Assembly (NCBI RefSeq): GCF_041860085.1
Contig: NZ_CP124747.1
Span: 4,774,001-4,838,000 of the forward strand
Source: Schlesneria sp. DSM 10557
GTDB lineage: Bacteria; Planctomycetota; Planctomycetia; Planctomycetales; Planctomycetaceae
Length of the DNA stretch: 64,000 bases
Direction: 5' to 3'
The position numbers were made by a program, and so were the translations under genes. Every line of letters begins with the position of its first letter. The stretch's first letter is position 1. Shown piece by piece: positions 1-9,027 of the stretch. Below the pieces are notes generated by a model. The model was not told the DNA's origin, made no database searches, and saw only the letters and a list, made by a program, of their open reading frames with translations.

Positions 1-54
1 CCGGTCGTCGCATTCCTTCTGTTGCACGCAAATTCGAGAAGTGGTCTGCAAACT

Positions 55-267
55 ATGAACTCCAGTCTGGAAAACTCTGAAGGTGCCGAGTTCGATCTCC
101 CTTGTGGGGAAATGCCCGAAGTGGGAACTCCACCGTCCACTCAGATGACACCCAGGTATCGGTATGCCGATTTGAGTCGGGCTGGTCGTGAGGTGTTGAT
201 TGAACACGAAGGCCAGATGTATCGCTTACGCACAACACGGAACGGCAAGCTGATCCTGAATAAATGA
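55..267 (+). CDS. hemP: HemP-type hemin uptake protein
   Basis: This is a 70-residue protein whose C-terminal half ([20 protein letters not shown] followed by KLILNK) matches the HemP/HmuP family, small cytosolic proteins linked to hemin uptake and its regulation. The first ~35 residues are poorly conserved, as usual for the family. The ATG at 55 gives a normal family length. A TTG at 22 in the same frame would add 11 residues and is less likely. No neighbouring haem receptor or TonB gene is visible, but the left edge of the window cuts off upstream context. A strong terminator follows directly, so it is probably the last gene of its transcript. The family assignment is from the motif; the role in haem uptake is family knowledge. 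Confidence 0.85.
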   Translation: MNSSLENSEGAEFDLPCGEMPEVGTPPSTQMTPRYRYADLSRAGREVLIEHEGQMYRLRTTRNGKLILNK

Positions 268-268
268 G

Positions 269-306
269 AAACGGCCCCTGCAGAGACTGAGCTGCAGGGG
301 CCGTTT
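269..306. terminator. Strong bidirectional intrinsic terminator
   Basis: A perfect 15-bp stem (269-283 with 292-306) around an 8-nt loop ends in a T run at 303-308. The AAA at its other foot makes it work in both directions. It lies between the convergent hemP and glycosidase-like genes, two bases after the hemP stop and 17 bases from the other stop. Confidence 0.93.
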
Positions 307-323
307 TTCTGTCAGTCCCTCGG

Positions 324-1955
324 CTAGCGTGGTGGAATTCCGAGCGAGAATTCGGTCGCGGGAACGTGATGCGGATACTTCCACTTTCCTACGTTGTCGC
401 GCACCCACTCATAGTAAAACCGGATTCCGCGATCATTGGGGCCTGTCCCGTACCCACCCATTTCGCCGTGGGGGGCGGTGCCGCTGAAATTGGTGATCCC
501 CTGCACGAAGCCAGAATGGAACATGAAGACGGCATGAGGTGCATCGAGATAGTTTCGACAGTTCGCATAGACCGCGTCGATGTTGGTTTTGTTGAACAGG
601 CCGTCGTTGTTGTAGTAGTCCTCGCGGATCGGCTCGACATTCACAACGAATCCTTCTTTCGGGATCGCCATCCCCTTCTGAATGATTCGCACGTCCATGG
701 TGGGGTATTCGTCTGACGTTCCCGATTTCCAGTGAGGACCCACACCGACAGGGATGTCGCTGGCAATCGCCTTGAACCAGGCCGTCAACTGATCCTTTTT
801 CTGAGGGCCGTCCGGTTCCCGGATCAGCAATTTGTCGGCGGTAAGGGGATGGTTGAATTCGTCGCACAGGTTGACAAAGACATTTCGCAGCCCCTTCTCT
901 TTGAGAAAACGAGCTGTTTCTTCAATCGCGGTCTGGATCGCTTTGTCGTCATGAAAGTCCTGATCCTTGCGAGGGGCAATGACGCCGATCATGACGACCA
1001 TTCCCCTGTCATCGGCTTCACGAACGAACGATTCAATACGTCGGGCGACCTCGGGTAGCAGCTTTCCGTGTCGACTGAAGCCATTCAGGCCGGCGTTGCC
1101 GTCAGGGAATCCCGCATTAACTCCCTGAATGTAGGCCCCGACGAGGTTGATGCCGTGAGCGTTCATGTTATCGAAGTTGCGAATATACCGTTCCGTCACC
1201 GCATCGCTGTAGAAGGCGTTACCACAGCGAATCCCCCATAAGTCGATCTCGTGTCCTCCCAGGTAGGGACGGTTTTCCCGGATTTCGAACCTCTTCGTTT
1301 CGCCCCGGGGTTCGGCGGGCTTTAAGACGATGGCTTCACCGCTCGCTTTCAGATCATCGAAATACGACTGAGCGTCCGCTTTCGACCACAGACCGATTCG
1401 TCCGAATCCTCGGATCGAGGCATCTTCGACTTCCAGACGAATCTGGTCATCGAGCAGGCAGACGATCTGTTGACCTTTCATTGTGATCTGGAGCGTATGC
1501 CAGCGATCATCTGCCGGGGCTTTGACACTGCCGAGCTGAGATCGCTTGCCGTCGATGACTTTGTAGAGACGGAAAGAGTCTTCCAGTGGGTTGTATCTGG
1601 CCACGTAGTATGTCTGCGCGTTTTTTGCTCGCCAGACAAGTCCCCCACCCTGATCGACCACCCCCTTTACGCCCTTCAGTCGGACGCTCAGTTCGACATC
1701 TTCGAAAAGGAGCTCCGGTCGGAAGATAAGATTGAATGCGGAGTCCGCACTTTGCTCCGTCTGCGCCAGAACTCGATTCGTTCCGTCCATTGTCACTGAC
1801 CAACCCCCCACAGCAGTCAAAAATCCCGCCGCGGGCGCTCCCACTGCATCCGATTCAAAATCGAAAGCTTTTGACACACGGGTGACTTCCTGCGCTCGTA
1901 ATGGTCCCAGACAGGCTAGCAAGCCAATCCAGGCGACGATCGACAATCTTCTCAT
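324..1955 (-). CDS. Secreted two-domain protein: concanavalin-like + glycoside-hydrolase-like TIM barrel
   Basis: This 543-residue protein starts with a signal peptide (MRRLSIVAWIGLLACLGPLR, then AQ). The ATG at 1955 is preceded by GAGGAG at good spacing; a TTG 11 codons upstream is rejected. Residues ~20-205 look like a LamG/DUF1080-type jelly roll (FDFESD, YYVARYNPLEDSFRLYK, WHTLQI, SYFDDLKA), as found in planctomycete exported sugar-binding proteins. Residues ~225-543 resemble a TIM-barrel glycoside hydrolase, with RYIRNFDNMNAHGINLVGAY, VVMIGVIAP and VFVNLCDEFNHP. The Glu of the last motif is a candidate catalytic residue. I infer an extracytoplasmic polysaccharide-acting enzyme or binding protein; no specific GH family can be named. 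Confidence 0.75.
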   Translation of the reverse strand: MRRLSIVAWIGLLACLGPLRAQEVTRVSKAFDFESDAVGAPAAGFLTAVGGWSVTMDGTNRVLAQTEQSADSAFNLIFRPELLFEDVELSVRLKGVKGVVDQGGGLVWRAKNAQTYYVARYNPLEDSFRLYKVIDGKRSQLGSVKAPADDRWHTLQITMKGQQIVCLLDDQIRLEVEDASIRGFGRIGLWSKADAQSYFDDLKASGEAIVLKPAEPRGETKRFEIRENRPYLGGHEIDLWGIRCGNAFYSDAVTERYIRNFDNMNAHGINLVGAYIQGVNAGFPDGNAGLNGFSRHGKLLPEVARRIESFVREADDRGMVVMIGVIAPRKDQDFHDDKAIQTAIEETARFLKEKGLRNVFVNLCDEFNHPLTADKLLIREPDGPQKKDQLTAWFKAIASDIPVGVGPHWKSGTSDEYPTMDVRIIQKGMAIPKEGFVVNVEPIREDYYNNDGLFNKTNIDAVYANCRNYLDAPHAVFMFHSGFVQGITNFSGTAPHGEMGGYGTGPNDRGIRFYYEWVRDNVGKWKYPHHVPATEFSLGIPPR

Positions 1956-2021
1956 TGTGGCAGCTCCTCTACAGCTTCTCAGAGACAAGTCGCACTTCCG
2001 CTTTCAGAATCGTCCGGGGAT

Positions 2022-2402
2022 TCAATCGTCGCCCCGCAGCACAGTCAGTCCCGGGTCGATACCGACCTGGTACTGCACGGTTTTACTGATGGCTTCCCCT
2101 TGGGGTGTCCGCAATTCAAGTTCGACGCGAACGGTTTGATAAGGAATAATGGGGATCGATTCGTCTTCGAGTTCAAATCCCAGTAACTGGTTCCCCGCCA
2201 GCAGGTCGTCATCCACAAATCGAATGGGGGGATTCCGTTTTGCCAGGGTCCCGGTCTTTCCGTCTTTCCAGGCCTGGAGAACCGTTTCCAATGTCTGGCG
2301 GGCGAGCTCCGGGTCTTGCTCAACGAGGTGGCGGGCGGAATCACGACAGCCACACGTCCCCCACGACCAGACAAGAACAGAGCAAATCAGAATCGTGCGC
2401 AT
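2022..2402 (-). CDS. Small putative lipoprotein
   Basis: This is a ~126-residue protein starting MRTILICSVLVWSWGTCGCR. The hydrophobic stretch ending in a Cys pair suggests lipoprotein export (lipobox GTCGC). The mature part contains LARQTLETVLQAWKDGKTG and IRFVDDDLLAGNQLLGFELE, and ends in a beta-rich segment (VRVELELRTPQGEAISKTVQ). I recognise it as a type of planctomycete conserved hypothetical but know no function. An upstream in-frame start at 2450 would bury the signal sequence and is rejected. It lies 66 bases upstream of the glycosidase-like gene on the same strand, so the two may be co-transcribed. Confidence 0.7.
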   Translation of the reverse strand: MRTILICSVLVWSWGTCGCRDSARHLVEQDPELARQTLETVLQAWKDGKTGTLAKRNPPIRFVDDDLLAGNQLLGFELEDESIPIIPYQTVRVELELRTPQGEAISKTVQYQVGIDPGLTVLRGDD

Positions 2403-2543
2403 CGAGGTGTCCCATGGTTTTGATGAGCGGGGATTCAACGATCTCAACAACGCGCACCACGCTCAGAAAAACGGGCAACGCCTTCGGCATGACAGCGAAC
2501 GGAATGTTCCAGGATTTCGAGCGTTCTTTGCTGACGGACGGGC

Positions 2544-3584
2544 TTAGTAAGAATCCCCTGAGAGGACTTCTGACCCCGCGACGGTGCCAAGCGCACGCCA
2601 GATCCCCCCGTCGACAGACGACGAAACAAATCGGACGGCACCGTCCCCCATTAGTGAGTGGACACCTCCGATGTGGTGGCTGCGTGAAGTGATTGCGGCA
2701 TAGGTCGGCCCCCCCACCCGTTCACGCTGGCTGTTAATGTCAACGTCAGGATAAGCGTTACCAGGTCCGCCGGGGGTCACTTTATTTGGCGGCCAGGCGG
2801 TGGTGAATCCGTTGTGATGCACGGCCATTTCTGCCCACTGCGAATGAGCATTCAGGAAGAACGAGCAGCCCCCGGCCAGGTACTCGGGCACGACCGTCTG
2901 CGGGTCGGCGTCAGGTCCGGGGATGTTGTCTGGAGTGTTGATGTTGGCAAGAGGACCACAGTCACGGACATAGGGGGTGTAGTTCTTCACTTCGGACATG
3001 AATAGCGTACTGCTGAGTCCATCGGTGATGTCTGCGAATCGTCTTCGTAAATTGACGCCGAAGGCAGACCGCGTGGGTGGACCACCATCAGGGCCTCCCC
3101 AGACATACCAGTCACCCATGCTGAATCCATAGTTAACTCCACCGATGGGGCCGAACGTGGCGTGCTGCTGGGGCTGACTGTTCGGTTCGCTCGGGCAGAG
3201 AAATCCCTTTGCGACTCGCCCAACAGCGGCTGTGTTAAAGGTGTCTCCGTAGGAGGAGTTCACATTCATGGCGTTGAACGTGTTCCCCTGATCGATAAAC
3301 GGCAGGATGCGTGCATGCGGTCCCAGGTAACTGGTCCACAATGTGTTGTTGGGCAACCGGACGACAACGGCAGTCGGAGGAAGGCAACTGGCCGTGGATT
3401 CGTAGTTGTGCAGCGCGAGGCCCAGTTGCTTCAGGTTGTTTCGGCACTGGGTTCTGCGGGCGGCCTCGCGGGCCTGCTGGACGGCAGGCAGCAACAGGGC
3501 AATCAGCACCGCAATGATGGCAATCACCACCAGCAACTCGATCAGCGTGAAGGCGGAACGTCTCGCAGAAAGACGGCTTTGCAT
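2544..3584 (-). CDS. DUF1559 (type IV pilin-like / SBP_bac_10) protein
   Basis: This 346-residue protein begins [20 protein letters not shown], a prepilin-type N-terminal methylation segment with one membrane helix, followed by [20 protein letters not shown]. The DUF1559 body follows ([27 protein letters not shown]), and it ends with the typical [20 protein letters not shown]. The family is massively expanded in planctomycetes and is thought to be exported through the type II/IV pilin route; its function is unknown. The open frame extends ~180 codons further upstream, but the pilin start at 3584 has a GAGG-type ribosome site and a promoter upstream at 3642-3670, which fixes the start. Confidence 0.93.
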   Translation of the reverse strand: MQSRLSARRSAFTLIELLVVIAIIAVLIALLLPAVQQAREAARRTQCRNNLKQLGLALHNYESTASCLPPTAVVVRLPNNTLWTSYLGPHARILPFIDQGNTFNAMNVNSSYGDTFNTAAVGRVAKGFLCPSEPNSQPQQHATFGPIGGVNYGFSMGDWYVWGGPDGGPPTRSAFGVNLRRRFADITDGLSSTLFMSEVKNYTPYVRDCGPLANINTPDNIPGPDADPQTVVPEYLAGGCSFFLNAHSQWAEMAVHHNGFTTAWPPNKVTPGGPGNAYPDVDINSQRERVGGPTYAAITSRSHHIGGVHSLMGDGAVRFVSSSVDGGIWRALGTVAGSEVLSGDSY

Positions 3585-3618
3585 GGGGCATCCTCTGTCA
3601 TCGAGTTGTGAAAGGCGG

Positions 3619-3638
3619 AATGTCTTGACAAAGACATT
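3619..3638. promoter_or_regulatory. Perfect dyad over the predicted transcription start
   Basis: AATGTCTTGACAAAGACATT is an 8-bp perfect inverted repeat with a 4-nt centre. It covers the predicted +1 of the promoter at 3642-3670, so it could be an operator or a 5' leader hairpin. No regulator is identified. Confidence 0.5.
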
Positions 3639-3641
3639 CTT

Positions 3642-3670
3642 GTTGTAAAATGGCAGAGGCCCAATGTCAA
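3642..3670 (-). promoter_or_regulatory. Sigma-70-type promoter of the DUF1559 gene
   Basis: On the minus strand a perfect -35 TTGACA (3665-3670) is followed by a 17-bp spacer and a -10 TACAAC (3642-3647, four of six consensus bases). The predicted start is near 3635, about 50 bases before the ATG at 3584. Confidence 0.65.
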
Positions 3671-3958
3671 CCAGCGGGCTACGACGTTCATCGGTACGTC
3701 GCAACGTTCGGGCAGAACGCGAGTTCACACGTCTCGCATGCCGTAGAGGGTCGGATGGCAATGCCTGGAATTGGTTTGCGACATTCGTCATATACGATGT
3801 GGGAGGGCGAGCAGAACGGGAGGTGAAAGTGTTTCGCGAAAAACCGATTTCGACTGCAGTTGCTTGGCTGTGATTTCTCTGCAAATTCGCTATCGTCATT
3901 TGTGTGGAGTGCGATTCGTTCAGGCCAGCACGCTGCCCGTGAATGACGGGTAAGGCGA

Positions 3959-4633
3959 ATGCTGATGCGATGGTTCTGTAGCAAGTTCCGACTTGAATGC
4001 TCGAAGCAGCAGTGGATAACGCTGTTGCTGCTCGCGGTGTTCCTTGCTGCGCTTCTCCCGTTCCCCCTTTCGATCGGGCGAAGTGTTCTTTCCAAGGACT
4101 TGTCAGAGCCCTTTCCCTGTCAGGATCGCCCATGCGCGTGTCGCACAGCCGCCCAGTGCAAGAAGCAGTGTTGCTGTTTCACAGCAGAACAAAAACAGGC
4201 ATGGGGTCAGCGGCATGGCGTGAAAGCCTTCGCTCAACCTGACAATCCGCCGAAGCCTCCTGCGAAGCTGTTGGCGGATCGACAGGGGTGCTGCGAACTT
4301 GCCCATTCCGACTCAGATGCCACGAGCACTTCCACAAACGCTCCCGCTGTTGAGGTGACCACTGCGGAAGCGAGTCCTGGTGCCGCGGACCCACGCCCTT
4401 CTGCTGGGCGGCCCGTGAATCGATCGTCACGGTTTAAGCTGGTCATCGGCCACTTTGCTCAGCAGTGCCAGGGGGTCTCTCATACGCTGGCGGGACTCCC
4501 CATTTTCATCGTGCCGCACCCGGTGGAGTTAGTCGCCGGTGTGCCGCGTTCGATCGAAAGATTCGCGTTCGAGTCTGTCCTGTTTGAATCGGCGAGCCTT
4601 GCTCCCCCCGTTCCTCCGCCCCGTCTGGCGTGA
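3959..4633 (+). CDS. Planctomycete Cys-rich protein with N-terminal membrane segment
   Basis: This 224-residue protein has a hydrophobic helix at ~18-36 ([19 protein letters not shown]). It is followed by the Cys cluster [20 protein letters not shown] and CCCFT at ~51-75, with seven Cys, then [14 protein letters not shown] recognise this Cys block as recurring in planctomycete hypothetical proteins; metal binding is plausible but unproven. The rest (residues 95-224) is low complexity and Pro/Ala-rich. It stands alone, divergent from one DUF1559 gene and upstream of another. The exact start is uncertain because a Met two codons downstream would also work. Confidence 0.75.
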   Translation: MLMRWFCSKFRLECSKQQWITLLLLAVFLAALLPFPLSIGRSVLSKDLSEPFPCQDRPCACRTAAQCKKQCCCFTAEQKQAWGQRHGVKAFAQPDNPPKPPAKLLADRQGCCELAHSDSDATSTSTNAPAVEVTTAEASPGAADPRPSAGRPVNRSSRFKLVIGHFAQQCQGVSHTLAGLPIFIVPHPVELVAGVPRSIERFAFESVLFESASLAPPVPPPRLA

Positions 4634-5146
4634 CGTCGAATTTCATGGCCGGGCGGTCTCGTGGATCTGGTATGCGCGCTGCCCCCTGGCATCTGTTCAG
4701 ACGGAATCTGACGCCCGAGCGGTCTGAGATGGCGCGCTCACGGCTGGCTGCCGATTCGCTCTCCACAAGTGTGTCTTAGCCCCTGCGTGAGCGTGCCATT
4801 CCGGACCGTAACGGCCTGAAATGATTTCTGTGTCGACTCAGTATGCCTGCGCCCTGTGTGATGGCACTACTCAGGCGGAATACCTCGAGTTCGATGCAGA
4901 AAGCGATTCATTTCGAACAGAACGTCATTCACAGTGATCGGTCACAAGTATCTCAGTCAGAAATAACCCAGGGTTGTTGATTTCCTCGCAGTTGATTTCT
5001 TCTCAGTGGAGCACGAATGCGCGGGGTGGCACCGGGGCGTGGCGCTGAGTGGTGGAATGCTGACACCTTCGTCTTTTCCTGACAGAGAACTGCCGACTTG
5101 CACCGATGTCCTGCATCGAACTTATTCGCTGGATCGGGAGAATATT
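4634..5146 (+). other. Intergenic, nothing recognised
   Basis: This 513-bp gap lies between the Cys-rich protein and the next DUF1559 gene. Short open frames occur on both strands, but none has a recognisable motif or ribosome site. No convincing promoter or hairpin was seen. Confidence 0.6.
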
Positions 5147-6244
5147 ATGACTTGCTTTCAAAGTGGCCGGCGTGCTCGCGGGTTCACTCTTATCGAGCTT
5201 CTCGTCGTGATTGCCATCATTGCAGTCCTGATCGCGTTGTTGCTGCCTGCCGTTCAGCAGGCCCGCGAGGCGGCACGTCGGACCCAATGTAAAAATAATC
5301 TGAAGCAGTTCGGGCTGGCCATGCATAACTACGAGAGCAGTTTTCGTATGTTTCCGATGGCGAGTGCCCAGCTATCCAGCTCGCAGGGATTTTCACCACA
5401 GGCACGCCTGCTGCCTTATTTCGATCAGGCGAATCTGCAGTCACTACTCGATTTCAGCCAGCCGGCATTTACTGGTCCCTTCAATGCGCTGGTTCCGAAT
5501 CCGGCATTCGTGACGGCATTCGCGACGCCGCTCACCCTGATGTTGTGTCCCAGTGACCCTGTACCATCACAGACCCATGGAAACGGCGGGTTTGTTTATG
5601 GAGGAACGAACTACATGGTCAGTTACGGCAGTTCGACACGGACCAACTATGACTTGCGCTGGCCGACGGACGGTGTTGTCTATGAAAACTCAAGCGTCGG
5701 TTTTCAGAGCATTACGGATGGCGTGTCCAATACCGTAATGATGAGCGAAGCAATACGCAGCGTCGGAGCCACCGTGACACTTCCTCCGGGGACACTTCCC
5801 CCCTTCAATTATCGTCTGACATTGAATGGGTCATCGGGTGTCAGTTCGGCGCTGCAACCCGTGCCTGGGCTGGCCGCTTCCGGAAGCTGGTCCGGGTTCA
5901 CGAATAGCGCGGGAATGATCTTCAACCCCGACCTCGACGACATCTGGCCGAGCATGACCACCTGGCGCGGACCGGCGGACGGGACGATGCGAGGGCGAGG
6001 TGTCTCATGGGCGCATTCCGGTGCACTCAGCACACTCACGAATGGCTACAACACGCCCAACAGTCGCATTCCTGACGTTGTCACGCACTTCACGGGATTC
6101 TTCGGTCCCCGCAGCATGCACACAGGGGGAGCCCATCTTCTGATGGGGGATGGAGCGGTCCGATTCGTCAGCGACAACATCGACGAAGCACTGCATCGCG
6201 GTCTGCACAGTCGGAATGGAGGCGAAGTGACCGGTGAGTTCTAA
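5147..6244 (+). CDS. DUF1559 (type IV pilin-like) protein
   Basis: This is a 365-residue DUF1559 protein. The ATG at 5147 follows GGGAG at good spacing. It starts [20 protein letters not shown] with the shared pilin/DUF1559 block through [20 protein letters not shown]. The body contains [26 protein letters not shown] and the C-terminal [20 protein letters not shown], and ends GEVTGEF. The -GEF ending is shared with the DUF1559 protein at 18691. The Gly before FTLIE is the expected prepilin peptidase site. Function is unknown; an extracytoplasmic location is inferred. The frame is open 47 codons further upstream, but that extension lacks the hallmark start context. Confidence 0.93.
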   Translation: MTCFQSGRRARGFTLIELLVVIAIIAVLIALLLPAVQQAREAARRTQCKNNLKQFGLAMHNYESSFRMFPMASAQLSSSQGFSPQARLLPYFDQANLQSLLDFSQPAFTGPFNALVPNPAFVTAFATPLTLMLCPSDPVPSQTHGNGGFVYGGTNYMVSYGSSTRTNYDLRWPTDGVVYENSSVGFQSITDGVSNTVMMSEAIRSVGATVTLPPGTLPPFNYRLTLNGSSGVSSALQPVPGLAASGSWSGFTNSAGMIFNPDLDDIWPSMTTWRGPADGTMRGRGVSWAHSGALSTLTNGYNTPNSRIPDVVTHFTGFFGPRSMHTGGAHLLMGDGAVRFVSDNIDEALHRGLHSRNGGEVTGEF

Positions 6245-6456
6245 GCAGGCAGACCGTGCCTGAAAGGGATGGCCTTACTCAGTACGTTCTCGCTGGTTGA
6301 CAGGCGGGATACGCAAGTGGGTGTGACCGCACTTCCGGAGGATTATGCAGCGATGGCGCAGTTTTGTCGGAGGAATTTCTGGAAGTCGTCCCCGAGGCAC
6401 CGGCAGGGGGACATCCCATCTTCTGTTGCACTCAATGCGGTTCAGCATTTGATTTT

Positions 6457-6553
6457 GATGCCTGAAAGGCATCCACAAGCCAGCCCAGGGCAGAGCGCCG
6501 CGGCGAAGCCGCAAAGCGCCGCCCTGGGTTGATCTCTGGTGGCCTTTCAGGCC
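6457..6553. repeat. Composite palindromic element (REP-like)
   Basis: Three nested palindromes lie in tandem. GATGCC-TGAAA-GGCATC is at 6457-6473. CCCAGGGC (6484-6491) pairs with GCCCTGGG (6521-6528) around an inner hairpin GCGGC-GAA-GCCGC (6500-6512). GGCCTTTCAGGCC is at 6541-6553. The CCTGAAAGGC core recurs in the third element and again at 31454-31466. This looks like an interspersed palindromic repeat; nothing suggests a protein product. Confidence 0.7.
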
Positions 6554-6605
6554 GGCGCTAGGCGGTGCGCTCGGGGCCGGGGGGCACAGCAGATCCAAGT
6601 TCATA

Positions 6606-6945
6606 CGCTCGGGGGTGGGTCCGGCGGGGGCAACCTCTTGCGGCTGACGCCTGCGAACGGGTTGCACCGGTTGACCGGTCTTCCGGGCTACCGGTGTGCG
6701 AAGCACACGAGGTTTTTCCCAACATAACCCAATGCTGCAGAAAGACGTTTCGCACGGGGGTGCGTCCGGCTGGGACAACCTCTTGCGGCTGACGCCGGCC
6801 AACGGGTTGCACCGGTTGACCGGTCTTCCGGGCTACCGGTGTGCGCAGCACAAGAGGTTTTTCCCAACACGACCGAATGCTGCAGAAAGACGTTTCGCTC
6901 GGGGGTGGGGCCGGCGGGGGCAACCTCTTGCGGCTGACGCCGCCC
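6606..6945 (+). repeat. 145-bp tandem repeat, 2.3 copies
   Basis: Unit 1 spans 6606-6750, unit 2 spans 6751-6895 (about 90% identical by eye, same length, no indels) and a partial third copy runs from 6896 to about 6945. Each full unit contains ACCGGT three times in ~30 bases, able to fold back on itself, and ends in GAATGCTGCAGAAAGACG or a near copy. Stops differ between frames, so a protein is unlikely. Confidence 0.85.
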
Positions 6946-6957
6946 CGGTAGCCGCGA

Positions 6958-6976
6958 AGCCCCGGCAACCGGGGCT
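6958..6976. repeat. Perfect 8-bp GC hairpin
   Basis: AGCCCCGG-CAA-CCGGGGCT forms a tight 8-bp stem with a 3-nt loop at the right end of the tandem array. No T run follows, so I do not call it a terminator. Confidence 0.6.
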
Positions 6977-7514
6977 ATCCGGTGTGCTCGGGGCTGGGGG
7001 GAGGGTCCATTGTCCGCACGTGTCCCTTATTCCAAACGTCTGGATGTTTGGGCTCGTCGGTTTGCTGTCGGTGATTGAAACTAACCCGCCTTCCAAATCC
7101 CGCGTGGAATGGTGACAAGACCAGAGCGAGGGGATTCAAAATTGAAGAACTTTTTTCGTCAGCGATTTCGGTCAGCGAATGAGGGCGAAGCCCAGCGAGG
7201 CGTGGTTCGTCTGGCAGACACTGCACCTCGTCGTCGAGACTCAAGTGGTGAAGGTGAAGACCGTCCATCATTGCGCGAGGTCTTGGGGATCTGGGGCAGG
7301 GGGACACGAATCTTGCGACAGGGCGACGTGTCTGCGTGCGATCGGGACGTGGGAGATTGCAAGATTGCCGGGGACGACCCGTGTCGAAGCGTTGTTTCGA
7401 GCAGCGGGGGACGTTTGCCGCGACGGGAGCTTTCAACGGGATTTTCAACCCTGTTCAGGGCCTGCTGTGGGGCACTCAGGAAGACGATTCGGGGTGCTGC
7501 CGGGGGGCGGGGGG

Positions 7515-7607
7515 GGACTGGCCAGGCTGGCCAGCCCTTGGCCAGTCGGTGGCCAGTCCCATGTCTCACCGCGATCACGGGTTACGTGTTTTTGAGGGAC
7601 TGGCCAG
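7515..7607. repeat. TGGCCAG cluster with long inverted repeat
   Basis: TGGCCAG occurs at 7519, 7528, 7539, 7550 and 7601. GGACTGGCCA (7515-7524) and TGGCCAGTCC (7550-7559) are inverted partners enclosing the perfect palindrome GGCTGGCCAGCC (7525-7536). It could be a multi-site protein-binding region or a cruciform-prone element. Confidence 0.6.
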
Positions 7608-7790
7608 GGTGGTCAAGGGATTTCTGCTGAGGGCCTTTTCCGCCACTTCACGCGTTGATGAGCGAAGACGCTGAATGCGCGGGGATCACGGCACGCAACG
7701 GCATATTGAGAGCCGTAGGCCGGATCGATGGATTGACTGATCTTTGACAATTCGGAACAAGAATGCGTCGTGCCAAAAGCGGGGCTCCGT

Positions 7791-7898
7791 GTGGAACCGG
7801 CATCCTGCCGGTTTGTGGGACTATGTTGGTCCCGCGTGAAGGGGGGGCCTTGGAATTCACCGGACTGGGGAACTGAACCGGCACGATGCCGGTTCCAC
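7791..7898. repeat. Inverted pair of GTGGAACCGGCA palindromic elements
   Basis: GTGGAACCGGCA (7791-7802) is the exact reverse complement of TGCCGGTTCCAC (7887-7898). Each copy is also a hairpin on its own: AACCGGCA-TCC-TGCCGGTT and GAACCGGCA-CGA-TGCCGGTTC. This looks like a dispersed palindromic repeat family present twice in opposite orientation. Confidence 0.7.
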
Positions 7899-8053
7899 GA
7901 GGGCTGTCACGCTCATCGTCGGCCTCCTTGCCGTTAATGCCATGGATCTACTCTCTACCCCAAAGCATGGCATGGAGGCCGCTTTCTTGCACCGTCAGTT
8001 TCTTACCCAGACAATTCCGGAAGTCCGTTCACACCCTACGCAAGTTGCGGTGG

Positions 8054-8088
<35 letters not shown>

Positions 8089-8237
8089 TGCGCATTTCCG
8101 CTGAATGGAGCCGCGTCAGAAGCGAATCGTGACTGTGGAATGGCTCATGGTTCGGGGAATTTCCAGAAAACGAGACTGATCTTCTCGGCGGGCCGGTGAC
8201 CCTTTTCGTTGCCGGTTCGGGGGCGTAGCATACTGCG

Positions 8238-9014
8238 ATGATCGCCGAGTTTTCTCTATTGCTGATCTTCGGAATGAGTCTGATGTGGTGCCTGATGCCG
8301 CGTGCCCAGGTCACAGCAGGGTTCTTTCGTATTCAGATGATGATCGTGATGGGGCTGAGCGTGCTGGCAATCCTGACGCTGGGAGCCCTGTCGAGTTCCG
8401 CGGGGGAGCGTCTTTCGGGGCCACTCCTGCGAAATGCCCGAATTGCCGCGGGTACAGCACTGGGATTTGCCTACTTCGGCTCCATTGTCTGGCTGTTGGG
8501 TCGGCGAGTTTCCGGCACGGTGGCGATGGTGGGAGTTTTGCTCTCGTCCTTAACAAGTCTGATCCTGGCCCGTGGCGGGGTGAGCACTCTGGGGTTCAAT
8601 GAGAGTGGCTTTCATCTGCTGTCGAGTCTTGCCACGGCGGGAGTTCTCGGCGGAGTCGTGACCGGCATGTTACTGGGGCACTGGTACCTGACCGCTCCGA
8701 CGATGTCGATCACGCCGCTCAATGTACTCTGCTGGTGGCTTGCCTTGGCAATCGCAGTACGGTTTGGGATTTCGACATATGCCTGGCTGGATGCGGGGCA
8801 CAACCTTCACGGCGGCGTGCAATGGACGTGGTTCGCGCTCCGCTGGCTGGGGGGAATCCTGGGGCCGTTCGTCATCGCGATCATGGCGATTCAGATTCTG
8901 CGTTACCGGAACACTCAGGCAGCGACAGGAGTTCTCTTCGCAGGTGTGATTCTGGCGTTCATTGGTGAAATGTCCGCTGCGCTGCTGTATGCAGAACTTC
9001 GGCTTCCCTTCTAA
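8238..9014 (+). CDS. Polytopic membrane protein, unknown function
   Basis: This 258-residue protein is almost entirely hydrophobic, with about eight predicted membrane helices (for example MIAEFSLLLIFGMSLMWCLM, MIVMGLSVLAILTLGAL, GVLFAGVILAFIGEMSAALL). A conserved-looking loop LLGHWYLTAPTMSITPLN at ~144-161 carries a His that could be functional. I do not recognise a transporter or enzyme family with confidence. No ribosome site precedes the ATG. The next gene, a zinc-ribbon membrane protein, begins 13 bases after its stop, so the two are probably co-transcribed. The (AC)16 tract lies in its upstream region. Confidence 0.8.
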   Translation: MIAEFSLLLIFGMSLMWCLMPRAQVTAGFFRIQMMIVMGLSVLAILTLGALSSSAGERLSGPLLRNARIAAGTALGFAYFGSIVWLLGRRVSGTVAMVGVLLSSLTSLILARGGVSTLGFNESGFHLLSSLATAGVLGGVVTGMLLGHWYLTAPTMSITPLNVLCWWLALAIAVRFGISTYAWLDAGHNLHGGVQWTWFALRWLGGILGPFVIAIMAIQILRYRNTQAATGVLFAGVILAFIGEMSAALLYAELRLPF

Positions 9015-9027
9015 TTCGAGTCTTCCG

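Larger units (their letters stand above)
3585..3958. other. Divergent intergenic region with promoter and dyad
   Basis: This 374-bp gap separates the DUF1559 gene (minus) from the Cys-rich protein gene (plus). It holds the promoter and dyad listed separately. I see no gene here, although the DUF1559 reading frame stays open through it. Confidence 0.8.
6564..7001 (+). repeat. 21-bp direct repeats bracketing the 145-bp array
   Basis: GGTGCGCTCGGGGCCGGGGG at 6564 (plus one G) recurs as GGTGTGCTCGGGGCTGGGGG at 6981, differing by two C/T changes. The copies flank the tandem array. They may be degenerate outer copies of the same element or target-site-like duplications. Confidence 0.55.

Noticed and set aside
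6606..6945. Tandem array considered as a CRISPR
   Set aside because: Units are 145 bp, directly abutting, with no spacers, and no cas genes are near.
6269..7630. Many overlapping short reading frames on both strands across the repeat island
   Set aside because: They follow the repeat units, show no family motif, no ribosome site and no consistent frame, and are expected by chance in GC-rich DNA.
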